64,000 nucleotides of DNA from Stenogyne calaminthoides (taxonomy: Eukaryota > Streptophyta > Magnoliopsida > Lamiales > Lamiaceae). Position 1 is the stretch's first letter, and each line of letters starts with the position of its first letter. Positions 1 through 11,830 of this stretch are shown one piece after another. Below the pieces are notes generated by a model. The model was not told where the DNA came from. It did no database searches and saw nothing but the letters and a program-made list of their open reading frames with translations. The stretch covers positions 1,931,638 to 1,995,637 of the forward strand of contig JBBCBC010000031.1 of NCBI GenBank assembly GCA_037126765.1, given 5' to 3'. The position numbers and the translations under genes were made by a program.

Positions 1-69
1 TTCACAATTGAAAAAAATATATATAAACAATTTATTGAATTAATGACTCTCCACCACAAAATTTCTAAC

Positions 70-548
70 AAAAAGACTATAAGGTACAAAGTATCTTTAA
101 AGTGACTCTAAGATACAATTTGTATCAAAATTGCCCCTTATATCATTTTTTATGTATTCATAATTTTATTTTTTGTTTTGACCAAGTACAAATTTTGGGA
201 AAGTGCAGATTCGAAATTCAAATTTTATAAAATTTAAAATTTAAATTAAATTATATAAAAAAATTGCAACTAATAAAAAGTGAAATAAAATATAAAAGAC
301 GAAAATGCAAAAAATTTAAAAAATTGCACTCCAAAATTTGCCTAGTAGTGCAGAAGATTAAAAAAACTACACTCTAAAATGCGTCAGTAGTGCAGAAAAC
401 GTGTTAGAAGTGCAGAAAACGTGTTAGAAGTGCAAAAAACGTGTCAGAAGTGCAGAAAACAGACAGAAGGACAACTTAGACTTTTTAACCATATTTTTGT
501 ACCTTAGAGTCACTTGAGGATTGACTTTATACCTTAGAGTCACTCCCC
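70..548. mobile_element. MITE-like element with long terminal inverted repeats
   Basis: The left end (about 74-120) and the reverse complement of the right end (about 497-546) share a two-part motif: AGTGACTCTAAGGTA-like blocks twice on each side with similar spacing. The inside is AT-rich, holds a 20-bp tandem repeat and has no coding capacity. No clear target-site duplication was seen, so the family and exact ends are uncertain. Confidence 0.5.
381..460. repeat. 20-bp tandem repeat, four units
   Basis: Four head-to-tail 20-bp units of the form GTGTYAGAAGTGCAGAAAAC begin at 381, 401, 421 and 441, differing by one to three bases. A decayed fifth unit may follow and a related word lies near 345. 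It sits inside the MITE-like element at 70-548. Confidence 0.85.
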
Positions 549-1025
549 CTAATTTATTTTGACAAAATATACAAATATATCACTATTATGCATATGAAAA
601 GTCACTATTGCGCATACACACTTTTGCAGTTTTGCTATTGTGCAATAAAATGTCACTGTTTAAAAATTAAATATTTTTTAAAAAATGACACCTTAAATGC
701 ATAGCAATGACATTCGAAAAAAGGAGTTCACATGCTCACAAATTCTTAAGAAATGCACCCTAGAAAGATTCACACTTTTTGCGATTAAGTGTACCCTCTA
801 TCTTATTTTTAATGCTCAAAATACAAATAAGTCTGTTGTTATTTTGTTTTTAATCATTTATATAAAATTATAGCAATAAAGTAATTCGGCCTTATTAAAT
901 TATCTCTTTACGAATATCTCTAAAGCATTTACATCTCATATCATTGATAATTACACATAAAAACATATTACTTTTATTTAATTCTATTAAATTAATTAAA
1001 ACAACCTCATAAAAACACTACTTTG

Positions 1026-1345
1026 TCCCTCTCCGTCTCATAGTTAATTGAACATTTACTATACACACGAATTTTTAAAAAATAATTGTTTATTATTATT
1101 AAAAAAAAAGATAAAATCACCCTTTGATGGGGACAAATGGTAAAGCAGTGGTATTTATGTAATTTGAATGTGTTAAAGTTGACTTTAGTATTGAAAAAGT
1201 AATGACATAGTGTACAATATTGAGATGTTTAAGAATATAGATAATAAAGAAAAAATATTTTATTATCATCTATAGAAATATTCAATTGAATTTGAGACGA
1301 ACTTTATTTATAAATATTCTATTGAGTTTGAAAAAGAAGGAGTAA
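1026..1345. mobile_element. MITE-like repeat (Stowaway-type ends, degenerate)
   Basis: The left side reads CTCTCCGTCTCATAGTTAAT and the right side ends in GAAGGAGTAA, the usual look of a decayed CTCCGTCCC-type terminal inverted repeat. The right third (a TTTTATTATCATCTATAGAA block and a following ATTCAATTGAATTTGAGACG-like block) recurs at 60187-60285, so it belongs to a family with at least two members in this window. No coding capacity. Confidence 0.5.
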
Positions 1346-1826
1346 TAAACAACTTTCCCAACAAAATTGATGTCATATTTTAATGGAAGGAGTGTCATTT
1401 TTCAACAAAAAATTATGTCAAATATTTCATTTCAAGATACCAATTTAAAAAGAACACAATTCATCTTTAAAAAAAACAATAATATTTCTAATAAAAAAGT
1501 GTTATCAATCGCATCATGCGATGATGGCAGTACAATTTTTTGCCATTTATAAGCGTTTCCCCAATAATTTCCGTCCTTCCATTGTGAGCGGAAGGAGAGG
1601 AAGGTCATTTCGGAGGGGCGCGCGTGCGTATAACGGTGGAGAAAAGCGAGAGTGGGGGATAGGTATAGGAGTAATAAATACGAGGTACATGGTAAGATAG
1701 GCATTGGTCGCTGAAAGAACAAAAGAGGGAAATGGTGGCCCTCCTCCCGTACTCTTGGATTGGACTTTTGTGGAAAGTATTTCCTTCTATTGCTATTCTT
1801 CAAATTTCCTTTTCTGAGACCAAACC

Positions 1827-1962
1827 CATCTTACCCTTCCCCCCTCCCCCACTTTCCTTCTCCTCAATTGCCCCACACTCTCCCCCTCTCTCCCTCCAAC
1901 CCCCTCTTTTCATAGGGTGAGTTTCTCCCCCTCTCTCCTCCAAAAATATTATAGGGTGAGTT
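1827..1962. repeat. Pyrimidine-rich low-complexity tract
   Basis: About 130 bases dominated by C and T (runs such as CCCCCCTCCCCCAC and CTCCCCCTCTCTCC). It resembles the CT-rich stretches found upstream of plant genes, but no gene can be assigned to it. Confidence 0.6.
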
Positions 1963-3177
1963 GAGAGAATTTTTTTTCACCCCTTTATAAAGATATTTTA
2001 AAAATATTTTTTTAAGTTTTATTTTTGTTCTATTTACTTTTATTCATTTAATTTGCAATTTTAAAATGAATATATTTTTATGGAAAAAATTATTTTATTT
2101 TTATCCCATTTTTTAAAAATTTAATTAATTAACACAATCATTTATCTTCACTCATAAACAATCATTTTGTCTATAAATGGACCCTATAATACCGGTAATA
2201 ATAAATAAATTTATCTATTTTATCTACATTTTTAAAAAATATTTAATCAATTAGACATCATTCATGAAAGGAGGGACCTATTTTTTATTATCTTTGCAAT
2301 GTAACTTAGTTCAGACAAACATATTTGCGTTTACATCTCACTTGATAATAAATTAAATGTTTTTAACAATTTTTCGTGTTTTTAAAATAAAAGACCACTT
2401 ATGCGGTATGAAATTTCAAGACCTATTTATATTAGGAATATTAGTATTTCTTTTGGGATTTAATCATTTGAACTCTTTTTTATTTTTCTTAAATCAGAAA
2501 ATATATCACTCGATTTACATCTCACTTGATTGGGGGCCCAACAATATGGGTTTGAGAGAATTTTTCGTCACCCCTTATCAAAATGTGTATATACTTTTAT
2601 GTACTAGTTACACTGTGTAATTAATTTGCATTTTTAAATAATATTAATTAGTTGGTATCAGCCAATTATTAAGTGTTTTTAATATTAAGTGATAATGACA
2701 ATACCATAAAATAAGAAGAGTTTCAATTTGGGGCATTTTGTTTGGTGTGGTCCGGATCGTATTCACTTGTTTTGAAAATATCTAGCGTAAGTTTCCACTA
2801 AATCTTTTACATATTAAGTGCACCGTATAATTCAATATTTAAAATTTACAATAATTTAATTTATTTACACTGAAGTGTTCAATTTATTTTATATCAAACA
2901 AATTAAATTTTTTTAGCGTAAATAAATTAAATGTTTAAAAAATATTTCTAATTTACATGATACACCTAGTGCAAAAAGAGCAATACTTGTAAATATTATA
3001 TACACCATGCTTATTGTATAATTCAAGTGTACATTTTATTGTATTAATTATTTCCATTGAATAATATTTGATGTACAATTAATATTATTTAATAAAAAAA
3101 TTAATATTTTTTACGTAAAAATAATTAATACTATTATAAATACACTTAAATTACTCTGTATAAACTTGATTTATATG

Positions 3178-3400
3178 AGTGGGTCTCAAGTGCATCCAGA
3201 TGCACCATGCACTCATAATGCATTTTAGACCTATGCAACTTTTTATACCGAAATATGCAACTTGTTTACACTGAAAAATGCAACTATTAATATGAAAAAA
3301 ATAATTGCATGGTTAAGTATAAACACGTTGCTCTTTCAGTATAACAAGTTACACGATTCTAAAACGCACTATGAGTGCACGATACAAATAAGACTTAGCT
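3178..3400. mobile_element. Fold-back MITE, copy 1
   Basis: This is a nearly full-length palindrome of about 220 bp. The left arm starts near GGGTCTC..TGCATYCAGRTGCACC, the middle is ACTATTAATATGAAAAAA, and the right arm repeats the left in reverse complement. The same palindrome occurs at least eight more times in this window. No coding capacity. Confidence 0.75.
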
Positions 3401-4700
3401 GATGTATATATATATATATAAATAAGATAAAAATTCATATGAGATGGAGTAAATATTAGTATAAATCACACTCACTCCTCCTAAAATATTAAAACGTCAA
3501 TGTTCAAATTATACTCCGTCTCATCGTGAGACAATATCAATCAAGTGGACAAAAGAAAAAAGAAAAAAAAAAGACTTTGTCAAATATCCAAATGTAAACA
3601 TGTGTTCCGCACGAAATATAAGATGTCGTTACAAAATAGGTTTAATTATTATATTTATTTGGTAAATAAAAGGAAATCAATTTTTGGGACAAGATGTAAA
3701 CAAGGCTAGGTTTCTTTCTATATATTAACCACCGTGGTTTCATCTTACCAAATCCAATTGAAGTAAATTGGAAGCCTAAAATTTAGACTCAATGGTAAAA
3801 AAAAGAGGTGACAAAAACAAGAATACAAACCTAGGTGGGGTGGGAGTGACATGGGGTTGAATGAATGAAAATGAAATGATAATTAGTGTAGCTAATAAAG
3901 GTAATTGAGTAACAAGTCATCCATCTAGTGTTGGTGCTGTCTATTTCCATTAGTGGCCAATGTAGGATGAGAGAGAAAATAGGAGACAGAGGAAATAGAA
4001 CATTGCTTTTCGATTTGGTTAACGTCGGAAAATTTGCGTAAGAAAGAGATGGTTCTTTAATTTCTCAAAATTTTATTTATTTAAGTTTGAAATAAAATTA
4101 AGAAGGGAATATTGATTTTTTTTGTTAACTTTGATTATTTTTTATCGTGATCCTACTTTACTTTGGTCCCGTAATTTTATAAAATTCGATTTGTTCGTCT
4201 TGTCACTTACTAGTTACTTGCAGTAACAAGTGTGAAATAACAAAAAAGTTGTATAATTATTGCAGGATACAATACTAAAAATGTAAATTAGTAGGATCAC
4301 GTTGAAAATGAATCAAAGGTACTTTGAAAAAAAATCATTATTCCCTAAAATTAATCTAAATGTTCTTTAACATTAGCCAATGAGAAAACGAGGTAAAGAC
4401 AAAGGGCAGAGGTGAAGTTAGAGAGAGATAGATTTGGAGGGTCAGAGAGAGAGAAAGGGGTACAAGTATGTAGATACATACAGGAATAGATAGATACACA
4501 AATATAGAGTTTAAAGAAAAGAGAATGAACACCTATAGCAGACATATAAAATAGAAAGAGTTTTAGAAAACCAAGTATTTATGACTTGATTGAACAACAT
4601 AACATAAATTAAATTAAAAAAAATTTAAATTTAAAAATTAAAGAAAAGGGTCACCCCTAGTGTGAATAGCCTCACAACTTGCCTTGCCTATATGAATGAA
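3401..4700. other. Upstream region of the AP2 gene, no gene seen
   Basis: AT-rich DNA with a TA dinucleotide run at 3404-3422 and a purine-rich stretch at about 4385-4470 (AGAGAGAGA-type runs). No credible coding region. The GA-rich part lies 0.6-0.7 kb upstream of the AP2 start codon and could be regulatory (plant GAGA-type), but this is inference. Confidence 0.5.
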
Positions 4701-5111
4701 TGAAAGAGCTCAAATTGTAGATTGAGAAAGTAGAGAGAGAAAGAGGGGGCTTGTAAAAAAAAAATTAAAAAAAAATTGGCCTCGTCTATGCAGTATTGAG
4801 GGAGGTAGCTAGACAAGAGAGATCTAGTAGTACTACAGTTGGGTGTGGGAATTTACAGCATTTTTATGCTACAAATTTTAGTTTATTTTATTTTATTTTT
4901 TTCGACTGAGGCTATAATAATCGTAGCTTCTTTATTGGTTGTTTTCAAGAGACAACATACAGTTCTATGGACGAAGCATTATTAGTAAATTTTATTTAGA
5001 ATCATATATAGGGAATATCTACAATTGTGGAGAGAAGAATATATATCCACTCTTTCTTTGTGTTTGTGTTTTTTCATTTGTCCTAAAAAAAAAAATCCCC
5101 CAATTTCCGAA
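4701..5111 (+). promoter_or_regulatory. Probable promoter and 5' leader of the AP2 gene
   Basis: A TATATGAA-like element lies at about 4690, followed by GA-rich DNA (GTAGAGAGAGAAAGAG at about 4730), typical of a plant 5' untranslated region. Several upstream ATGs exist. The one at 5025 is in frame with the AP2 start with no stop between, so an N-terminal extension of 29 residues is formally possible. No experimental start site can be read from sequence. Confidence 0.4.
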
Positions 5112-7906
5112 ATGTGGGATCTCAACGATTCGCCGGATCGGAGAACGGCGGAGGAATCGTGCTCCGACGAGAAGGGAAAACGGGTCGGATCCGTGTCGAA
5201 TTCGAGCTCGTCGGCGGTGGTTATCGAGGACGGCTCCGACGGGTCGGAGACGGAGCGAACCGGCGGGAAAAAAAGGAGCAGCAAGATATTCGGGTTCACC
5301 GTCGACGGCGGCGCCGGCGCGTCGCCGGTGACGCGGCAGTTTTTCCCGGTGGACGAGACGGAAATGATGGGCGATGGGGGGTTGCAGCAGAATTTCCCCC
5401 GGGCCCACTGGGTCGGGGTCAAATTCTGCCAGTCGGAAGGGGGCGGCGGAGGGGCGGAGGCGCCGCAGCCCCTCAAGAAGTCACGCCGCGGCCCCAGGTC
5501 GCGGAGCTCCCAGTACCGCGGCGTGACTTTCTACCGCCGCACCGGCCGGTGGGAATCCCACATATGGTACAATCTTCATTGATTCCCAACAATATTGAAT
5601 GAATGATTCAACAACAATAATTCAATAATTTTTCATTTTTTTCCTTCTAAAATCAGGGACTGCGGAAAACAAGTCTACTTAGGTACGTCCGCTTAAATTT
5701 TTCCAAAAAAAAAAAAAAAACGTTACGCCTTTTTATTTTTGCGATTAATCTCGAATGTTTGTCTTTGTTAATTTACAGGTGGATTCGATACTGCCCACGC
5801 CGCCGCCCGGTAATTTATCAATTTAAATTAAATAAATAAATCATACAAATATTAAAAAATTAAATAATTTTTTTTATTCATCTATATGCAGTGCGTACGA
5901 TAGAGCAGCAATTAAATTTAGAGGAGTGGAAGCGGACATCAACTTTAGCTTAGAAGATTATGAAGATGACTTAAAACAGGCAAGTCCCTGTTGTTCTATC
6001 ACACGCCCTCATCTTCTACAGTAGATTCCTCATCTTCTACAGTAGATTCCTTATCTTCAACAGTATAATTAATTAATTAATTTAATTATACTTTGATTTT
6101 TTTTTTAAATGTGAATTAGTAAAAAATAACACTATATTTTATGCTTAATTTATCGCAGATGACAAATTTAACCAAGGAGGAATTTGTGCATGTATTGCGA
6201 AGACAAAGCACTGGGTTTCCAAGAGGGAGTTCTAAGTATAGAGGTGTCACTTTGCACAAATGTGGTAGATGGGAAGCCAGAATGGGCCAGTTTTTAGGCA
6301 AAAAGTAATTCTTGATTTTATTAATTAGTATTAATTTTGATTTTGATTAATTTTGGGTGTGGTTAAATTTAATTTTTGTGTTGGGTTTAAATGGGGCAGG
6401 TATGTTTATTTGGGTCTGTTTGATACTGAGGTTGAAGCTGCCAGGTTGGTTTGAGGAATTTAATTTATGATATTGAATGGTTTATTTAAGGATTATTGAA
6501 GGTGAATTATTATTATTGTGGTGTACTATTAGGGCGTATGATAAAGCCGCCATAAAATGCAATGGCAAGGCAGCTGTTACCAATTTTGACCCAAGCATTT
6601 ATGAGGATGAACTAAAATCAGCAGGTATAAATTATAATAATACTAACTATATAAAACATGAGATTTATTGCAATAAATATTAATCTCTCTCTATTATTTG
6701 AATAAAAAATTTAATTAATTAGTGTTGTGTGTATGTATCAGAGTCTTCAAACAATGCAGCAGATCATAACCTGGATTTGAGTTTGGGAAATTCAGCTAAC
6801 CAAACAGGGTTTAGAGAACAGCAGCATCCTTTGCCTACGCAGTTTGAAGTTGATAATTGGAGACGCCAGGGATTCAGACCTGAGGTATATATGTTGTTCT
6901 TTTGAAATGATATTACTTGGTTTACTAAAAAGTATTAGTTGATCAGTATTAGTTTTTTTTCACTGGATAGTATTAATTGTCTACACTGAACAATATTAGT
7001 TGTGCACCCAAGTTTACTCGTTATTTACTCGTAATTAGTTTTGATTAATCATATGAATACATGAGTTAACGATTATGGTATTAATTGTTTTATATTACTT
7101 GGTCAGTGTCAACTATTTTCACTGAACAATAAATAGTTATGCACTCACCCAAGTGTTGCTCATTATTTATTCATAATTAGTTTCGATTAATGATATGATT
7201 ACATGAATTAACAGTTATGGTGTTAGTCTTTTAATTTATTAAAAGGTATTAGTTGTCAAATATTTGTTATTCCACTGAACAATAGAATTAGTTATGCCCC
7301 CACCCCAAGTGTTATTATTTATTCCCAATTAATTTTGATTAATCATATGAATAAATGAATTAACAATTAATTTATCAGCAAAGAGATGGTCAAATTGAAA
7401 CAGAAACATTGCAACTTCTGAGCCAAGCACATCTCCATTCTCCTGGATCAATGAAAACCAGCAACGAGGCTCAACGATTCGCCCTACAATCGAGAAAGAT
7501 GAACGAACCCCACATGCTTCAAATGTACAACCGCTCGCCGTTCCATTCACAGAACTACCAAGTAAGCCAAAAACTCCCATGCAAACCATTTCTTAAACAG
7601 TAATAGTTGCTTAACTAAAAGGTATTAGTCACTTCATTAAAAGGTATTAGTTGATAGTATTAGTCGTTTCAACACGGTTTGCGTAACGTGTGACAGATTC
7701 ATCATCAAATAGTGGGGGGAAGCGGAGAAACGAGAAGCAATAATAATCAAGCAAGTGAATTACAGCAATGGCAGCCTCAAATGTATGCTAATGCTGCAGC
7801 ATCATCAGGATTCCCAACACAAGCGCAGACGACGTCGCTCATCAGATCATCGCCGCAAAACTGGTTGCACAAAAATGGGATCCACCCTCTCATCAGACCT
7901 TCATGA
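5112..7906 (+). CDS. AP2: euAP2-type transcription factor (APETALA2/TOE3 class), ten exons
   Basis: Nuclear DNA-binding regulator of floral identity and flowering time. Exons: 5112-5566, 5657-5682, 5779-5809, 5892-5979, 6159-6304, 6400-6444, 6533-6624, 6742-6884, 7379-7561, 7697-7906; total 1419 nt, 472 residues. Start chosen at MWDLNDSPD, the conserved N-terminus, which includes a DLNxxP repressor (EAR-type) motif. KKRSSKIFGF lies at 53-62 and a basic nuclear signal (KKSRRGPRSR) at 122-131. AP2 domain 1 starts at about 134 (QYRGVTFYRRTGRWESHIW, then VYLGGFDTAHAAARAYD). AP2 domain 2 starts at about 226 (KYRGVTLHKCGRWEAR, then VYLGLFDTEVEAARAYD). LDLSL at 305-309 is a second EAR-type motif. 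The C-terminus has the AAASSGF stretch encoded by the miR172 site and ends HPLIRPS. All introns are GT-AG except intron 4 (GC-AG). The frame is intact. The N-terminus fits both AP2 and TOE3, so the exact orthologue is unresolved. Confidence 0.95.
5980..6158 (+). other. Intron 4 of the AP2 gene, non-canonical GC-AG
   Basis: The exon 4 coding end (...DDLKQ) is followed directly by GCAAGT, and exon 5 (MTNLTKEEF...) begins after TATCGCAG. The protein is continuous only if splicing occurs at CAG|GCAAGT. The nearest GT (5984-5985) would shift the frame. Apart from the C, the site matches the strong plant donor consensus, as expected of GC donors. Confidence 0.85.
6975..7370 (+). repeat. Tandem repeat filling AP2 intron 8
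   Basis: Intron 8 (6885-7378) contains a unit that runs from GCACCCAAGT, through TAATTAGTTTTGATTAAT and a CATATGAATACATGA-like block, to a CACTGAACAATA-like block. Copies start at about 7004 (137 bp), 7141 (155 bp) and 7296 (partial, 75 bp). A related AAAAGGTATTAGT word recurs in intron 9 (about 7616-7660). Confidence 0.75.
7794..7814 (+). promoter_or_regulatory. miR172 target site in exon 10
   Basis: The 21 bases here complement mature plant miR172 (recalled sequence) with one G:U pair in the centre and mismatches only at the two ends. The core GCAGCATCATCAGGATTC is the classic euAP2 site. It lies in the reading frame encoding AAASSGF (residues 436-442), as in known AP2/TOE genes, so the transcript should be cleaved or translationally repressed by miR172. 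Confidence 0.93.
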
Positions 7907-8116
7907 TCAAATTAATTAATGTGTCAACAATTAAATTGTTATATTTTTCTGCTACCTCCTACATTTTTTCCTTCAAATTCTATTAATCCTCCTACTATCC
8001 GAGCCACGAATTTTCGAAATCTAGAGAAATTAAATGAATTCGGAGTCTGTAAAAATTTCTTGCTTATTTTGCTATTTCGAATGTTTAGTTTTGCATATAA
8101 TTAATCAGGGTGGTTC

Positions 8117-8122
8117 AATAAA
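8117..8122 (+). terminator. Candidate poly(A) signal of the AP2 gene
   Basis: AATAAA lies 211 bases downstream of the AP2 stop codon in AT-rich DNA, a plausible 3' UTR length. Plant polyadenylation signals are loose, so this is only the best candidate. Confidence 0.5.
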
Positions 8123-9023
8123 ATCAAGAACGTGTTAGGATGTTTAATTTGTCATTTTATAAAAGTAATTTGCTCCTAAAAGGCTCTGGATTATTTTTTA
8201 AGCAATTATTCTAATTCTTCGAGGAGAATAATAATAAAAATAATTGTATATTGAATTGTTATGAAAATAATGGTTATATTTTTTATATTCGTCCTGATGT
8301 TACAATAGTGGAACAAAATTGATATATAGATGGTTGAGAAATAATGAAATGATTTAGGGAAGCTAATTAATTAAAATAAAATAATTAATGATTAAATTAT
8401 TTTGAGTCTTACTATCTCATGCAAAGTATAAGAATGCAAATTGATGATCTTTTATTTTAATTAATCACCACAATTATCTCATCATTTCAATTATTATTTC
8501 CATTAAAAATATTTGAATCAATTGTTCCCTCATTTTCTTTTAACAAGTAGATTATATATATTGTCCCCTTAATTTCTTTTTACAAGTAGTTCTTAATAAA
8601 TTTGGTCACTTTGTAATCAAGTTGTCATAATATTTCAAAGGTGCCTCAGCAAGTGATCTTTAAAACAAATACTATTTGATAGTATTTTCTAATCAATTAT
8701 CTCATTGGAAATGCAAAAGTTAACAATTCATTTTTAAAAAGAAAATGAGCTCGTAGTGTTCTCCAAGCAACATATTGAATTGGCAAATATTTACATTAAA
8801 TAAATAATTGAGTATTGCTCATGTAAATCAAATTTATACATGAACCCTATCACTATTAAATATAAAAAAATATCATTATTTTGCATATAAAATTTCACTA
8901 TTTAAAAATCTAAAATATTTTTCAAACCATGAGTTTTTGTGCCTAACATTTATAATTTTTATGAATAAATTAAAAGAATTGAGTTCACATAATTTTTTTT
9001 TCTAAACCCTAATTTAGAAAAAA
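8123..9023. other. Intergenic AT-rich DNA, nothing recognised
   Basis: No reading frame of note and no repeat recognised by eye. A TTTT-rich patch at about 8987 borders the palindromic MITE that follows. Confidence 0.5.
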
Positions 9024-9177
9024 TTACAGTTAGATACAAGATTTATGATACCATTTGGTATAAAGTGCAGAAATTTGAACTAAAGTACGTCGTACTATAG
9101 TTCAAATTTGAACTAAAATACAGAAAAATTTTCTACACTTTGTACCTAATTATAATGTTTTGGGTGTTTTTGTAGTG
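9024..9177 (-). mobile_element. Palindromic MITE with CACTA-like end
   Basis: The right end reads TGGGTGTTTTTGTAGTG, the reverse complement of CACTACAAAAACACCCA. The middle holds inverted blocks around TTCAAATTTGAA and ACTTTGTA. A sister copy in the opposite orientation lies at 14140-14300 (CACTACAAAGTCACCCAAAA). Short, non-coding, probably mobilised by a larger transposon not present here. Confidence 0.55.
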
Positions 9178-10950
9178 AAATGTTATTCTCTCAATAATTT
9201 ATACGCTTCCCACCTTTATATTTACATTAAATAATATACCACATAATTTAATTTAAAAAAATAAAAGTAAAAGAATAAAATGAAAACAAAAGTAAAAGAA
9301 GGGGGGTGGTGTTATATGGGAAATATCACCAGATTGGTGGTGAATTGTCACCATCGTCGATGTCCTTCGAATCAGTTCTCATGACCAAAAAGCACACTCC
9401 ACAATTACTATTGCTATTATTATGAATACGACTTAACCTACCTCTTTTTTCTAATATTCATTCTTAATTTAATTACGAGGTTTTATTAATTTAATATCAA
9501 TTCCCTAATTAAAATAATCACCAACAAAAGAAATATCCACAAACCCAACTATTATTAATTTATCCAACATGTAACATCCACGTATGCAGAATTAATTATA
9601 CTATACAAAATCCCATTTCATTTTTTAATCTAGTTGGGTACTTTATTATTTAAATACTTGTGCAAATTCGTCACCTGCGACGTCATCATCGATTATATTA
9701 TTACCTAATTACTTCCATTTTTGTTCGTGCTCATGATTAATTTATTGTGTTAATTATTATAATAATCGTGTTTAGTACTGAATTATCAGAGATGATTTGA
9801 GGGCAGGAGGTCAAGAATCTTATTTTATTTTATTAATAATTTAATCCCATTTAATTATATTCTCCTTTTTTTTTACTGTGTTGCAAAAGGACAGTTGACA
9901 ACTAGGTTTTATTTAAAAAATATTTGTGGATTGTAAATTGTTTGAGGTTGTTCCATCTACAAGTCACCTTAGGTGGTCCAATACTTTCACATTACATTCT
10001 ATAATTCTCTTTATTATTATACCTTGCAAATAAAGAGAATTTACCTTTTTTCTTGTTTTGGAATAGGGTTAACAACTAATTGCAACTTGTACTACTGTCT
10101 TTTTAATAAATTGCAATTTGTATTAATAAAAATTGACAGAATTTAACCCTGATTTATTATTTTTTAACTTTTTTTATCGAATTTTTTTAATTTGCTGTTT
10201 GCTAAAATATTTTTTAGCATTATGGGTTTATACAACATATTATTTGTAGACGATATTTAGTCGAAAAATTCCATAAAAAATGAGTCTCGAATTGGAATTA
10301 ATTATTTTTTATTAGTAAAAGTTTTATTTTATTAAAAAAATAATACAAATTACAATTTTTAAAGAGACCAATATTAGTACAGGGTTGTAATTTATAATTA
10401 ACCCTTTGAAATATTTCTGGGACCAATAATTTGGGGACCTAATTAACGATCATCTTTGATTTAACATGATCGTCAGTTGTTAAGAAAACAAAATATCAGC
10501 AGAATTAGTATATGTTGAGATTGATTGATTGTTTATTGGATTACGACTATTCAACCATTGAATTCACGAGAAACGAACGTTGTCCATTAATCATGTTTAG
10601 TTTACTTGGGGTGAGAAGAAATTTGTGGGATTAATAAAATTAGGAATATTCGAATGGATTAATAAAATTAAGAAATTTGCACCGTTCAATTGGTGTGTTT
10701 TTTGAAATTGTATTAGTTATTTCACCGATTAGTATTAATTATTTTTATTAATTAGTAGTATTAGTTATTTTCATTTAACAATATTAGTTATTTTCAATAA
10801 ATAGTATACCCTATTTTTACTGATATAATATTAGTTGATCAACATTGATGATTTTTAATGAACAATATTCATTACTTTTACTAAAAAATACAATTAATTT
10901 TTTCAATTAAACAATATTAATTTCGGTGCAATTGATGCATATAAATATTA
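9178..10950. other. Intergenic AT-rich DNA, nothing recognised
   Basis: No gene seen. A degenerate ATTAGTTATTTTCA-type microrepeat occupies about 10720-10930; it resembles words found in AP2 intron 8 but is too simple to call as a family. Confidence 0.5.
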
Positions 10951-11172
10951 CAAGTCTAGTTTTGTATGCATCCAGGTGCACCGTGCACCCATAGTACATT
11001 TTAGAAACATGCAGTTATATTGAAAGATGCAATTTGTTTACACTGAACTATGTAACTATTAATATAAAAAAATAGTTGCACGCTCCAATATAAATAAATT
11101 GCATATTACACTATATGATTCTGAAATACACTATGAGTGCACGGTGCACCTGAATGCACACGAGACTCACCC
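10951..11172. mobile_element. Fold-back MITE, copy 2
   Basis: The palindrome starts near TGTATGCATCCAGGTGCACC, has the central ACTATTAATATAAAAAA and ends GGTGCACCTGAATGCAC followed by ACGAGACTCACC. The outer arms (about 30 bp) are nearly perfect inverted repeats. Confidence 0.8.
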
Positions 11173-11830
11173 ATGCGTTAGTATCAATCTACTTTTTTTC
11201 AAAAATCCAAAATTATAACCATGATACGAAGGCGCAGTAGTCGCAAATTATTCAAATTTCAGCATCTAACTTTTGATGTAATTCTTTCATTTTCGTATTA
11301 AAATGAAATTAACATTTTCCACATGCAACTCTTATTAGCCTTGAAAGGGTAAGAAAGAAAAATTACCAATTTTCTTTTATTAAAAATAAAAAATAAATTG
11401 CAGGTAGTATTGAGTATTAGTTGACTAGAGCAGTGCTTATTAGATTCTTTCCTTAGCATAGGATCCTCGAAACTCTGCAAAGCCTAGTGTTCCAGATTTA
11501 AACATGTACTAAATTTATTATATGTATATATTTTCAATCTAAGAGTACATTTATAAAAGTTTCTTCTATTTTTATTAATTTAAATTTATTCTTTTTTGGG
11601 GTGGGGAAAAAAAGGGGTGTGTATTGCTGGAAACACAATCAATCAGATCAAATATCTTTGCACCTTTCCATTTCCTATCCAAAATCGATTATTTTGGGAA
11701 AGTTTAATTGTATGCCATTATTTATGTAATTTAATTTTTCTTTTGGCATAATTAACCAATAAAATTAGAAGTCATATCCGTGAATCAAATCTATGCATGA
11801 ACTCTAGTAATGTTATGCACAAAAAAATAA

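Larger units (their letters stand above)
549..3177. other. AT-rich intergenic stretch, no gene seen
   Basis: No convincing coding region. It holds a MITE-like repeat (1026-1345), a moderately GC-rich patch around 1560-1760 and a pyrimidine-rich tract (1827-1962). Open frames here are short, low-complexity and match nothing recognised. The phrase ATAGGGTGAGTT occurs at about 1912 and again at about 1951, suggesting a small local duplication. Confidence 0.6.

Noticed and set aside
381..460. Short regular repeats considered as a CRISPR-like array
   Set aside because: Units are directly adjacent without spacers and the sequence is plant nuclear DNA; it is a plain tandem repeat.
1732..1920. Open frame in a moderately GC-rich stretch as a possible gene
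   Set aside because: Translation is low-complexity Pro/Ser/Leu from the pyrimidine tract; no domain or splice pattern.
4939..5476. Open frames on both strands overlapping AP2 exon 1 (130, 164 and 162 codons)
   Set aside because: They are shadows of the GC-rich first exon; only the frame starting at 5112 carries the conserved AP2 N-terminus.
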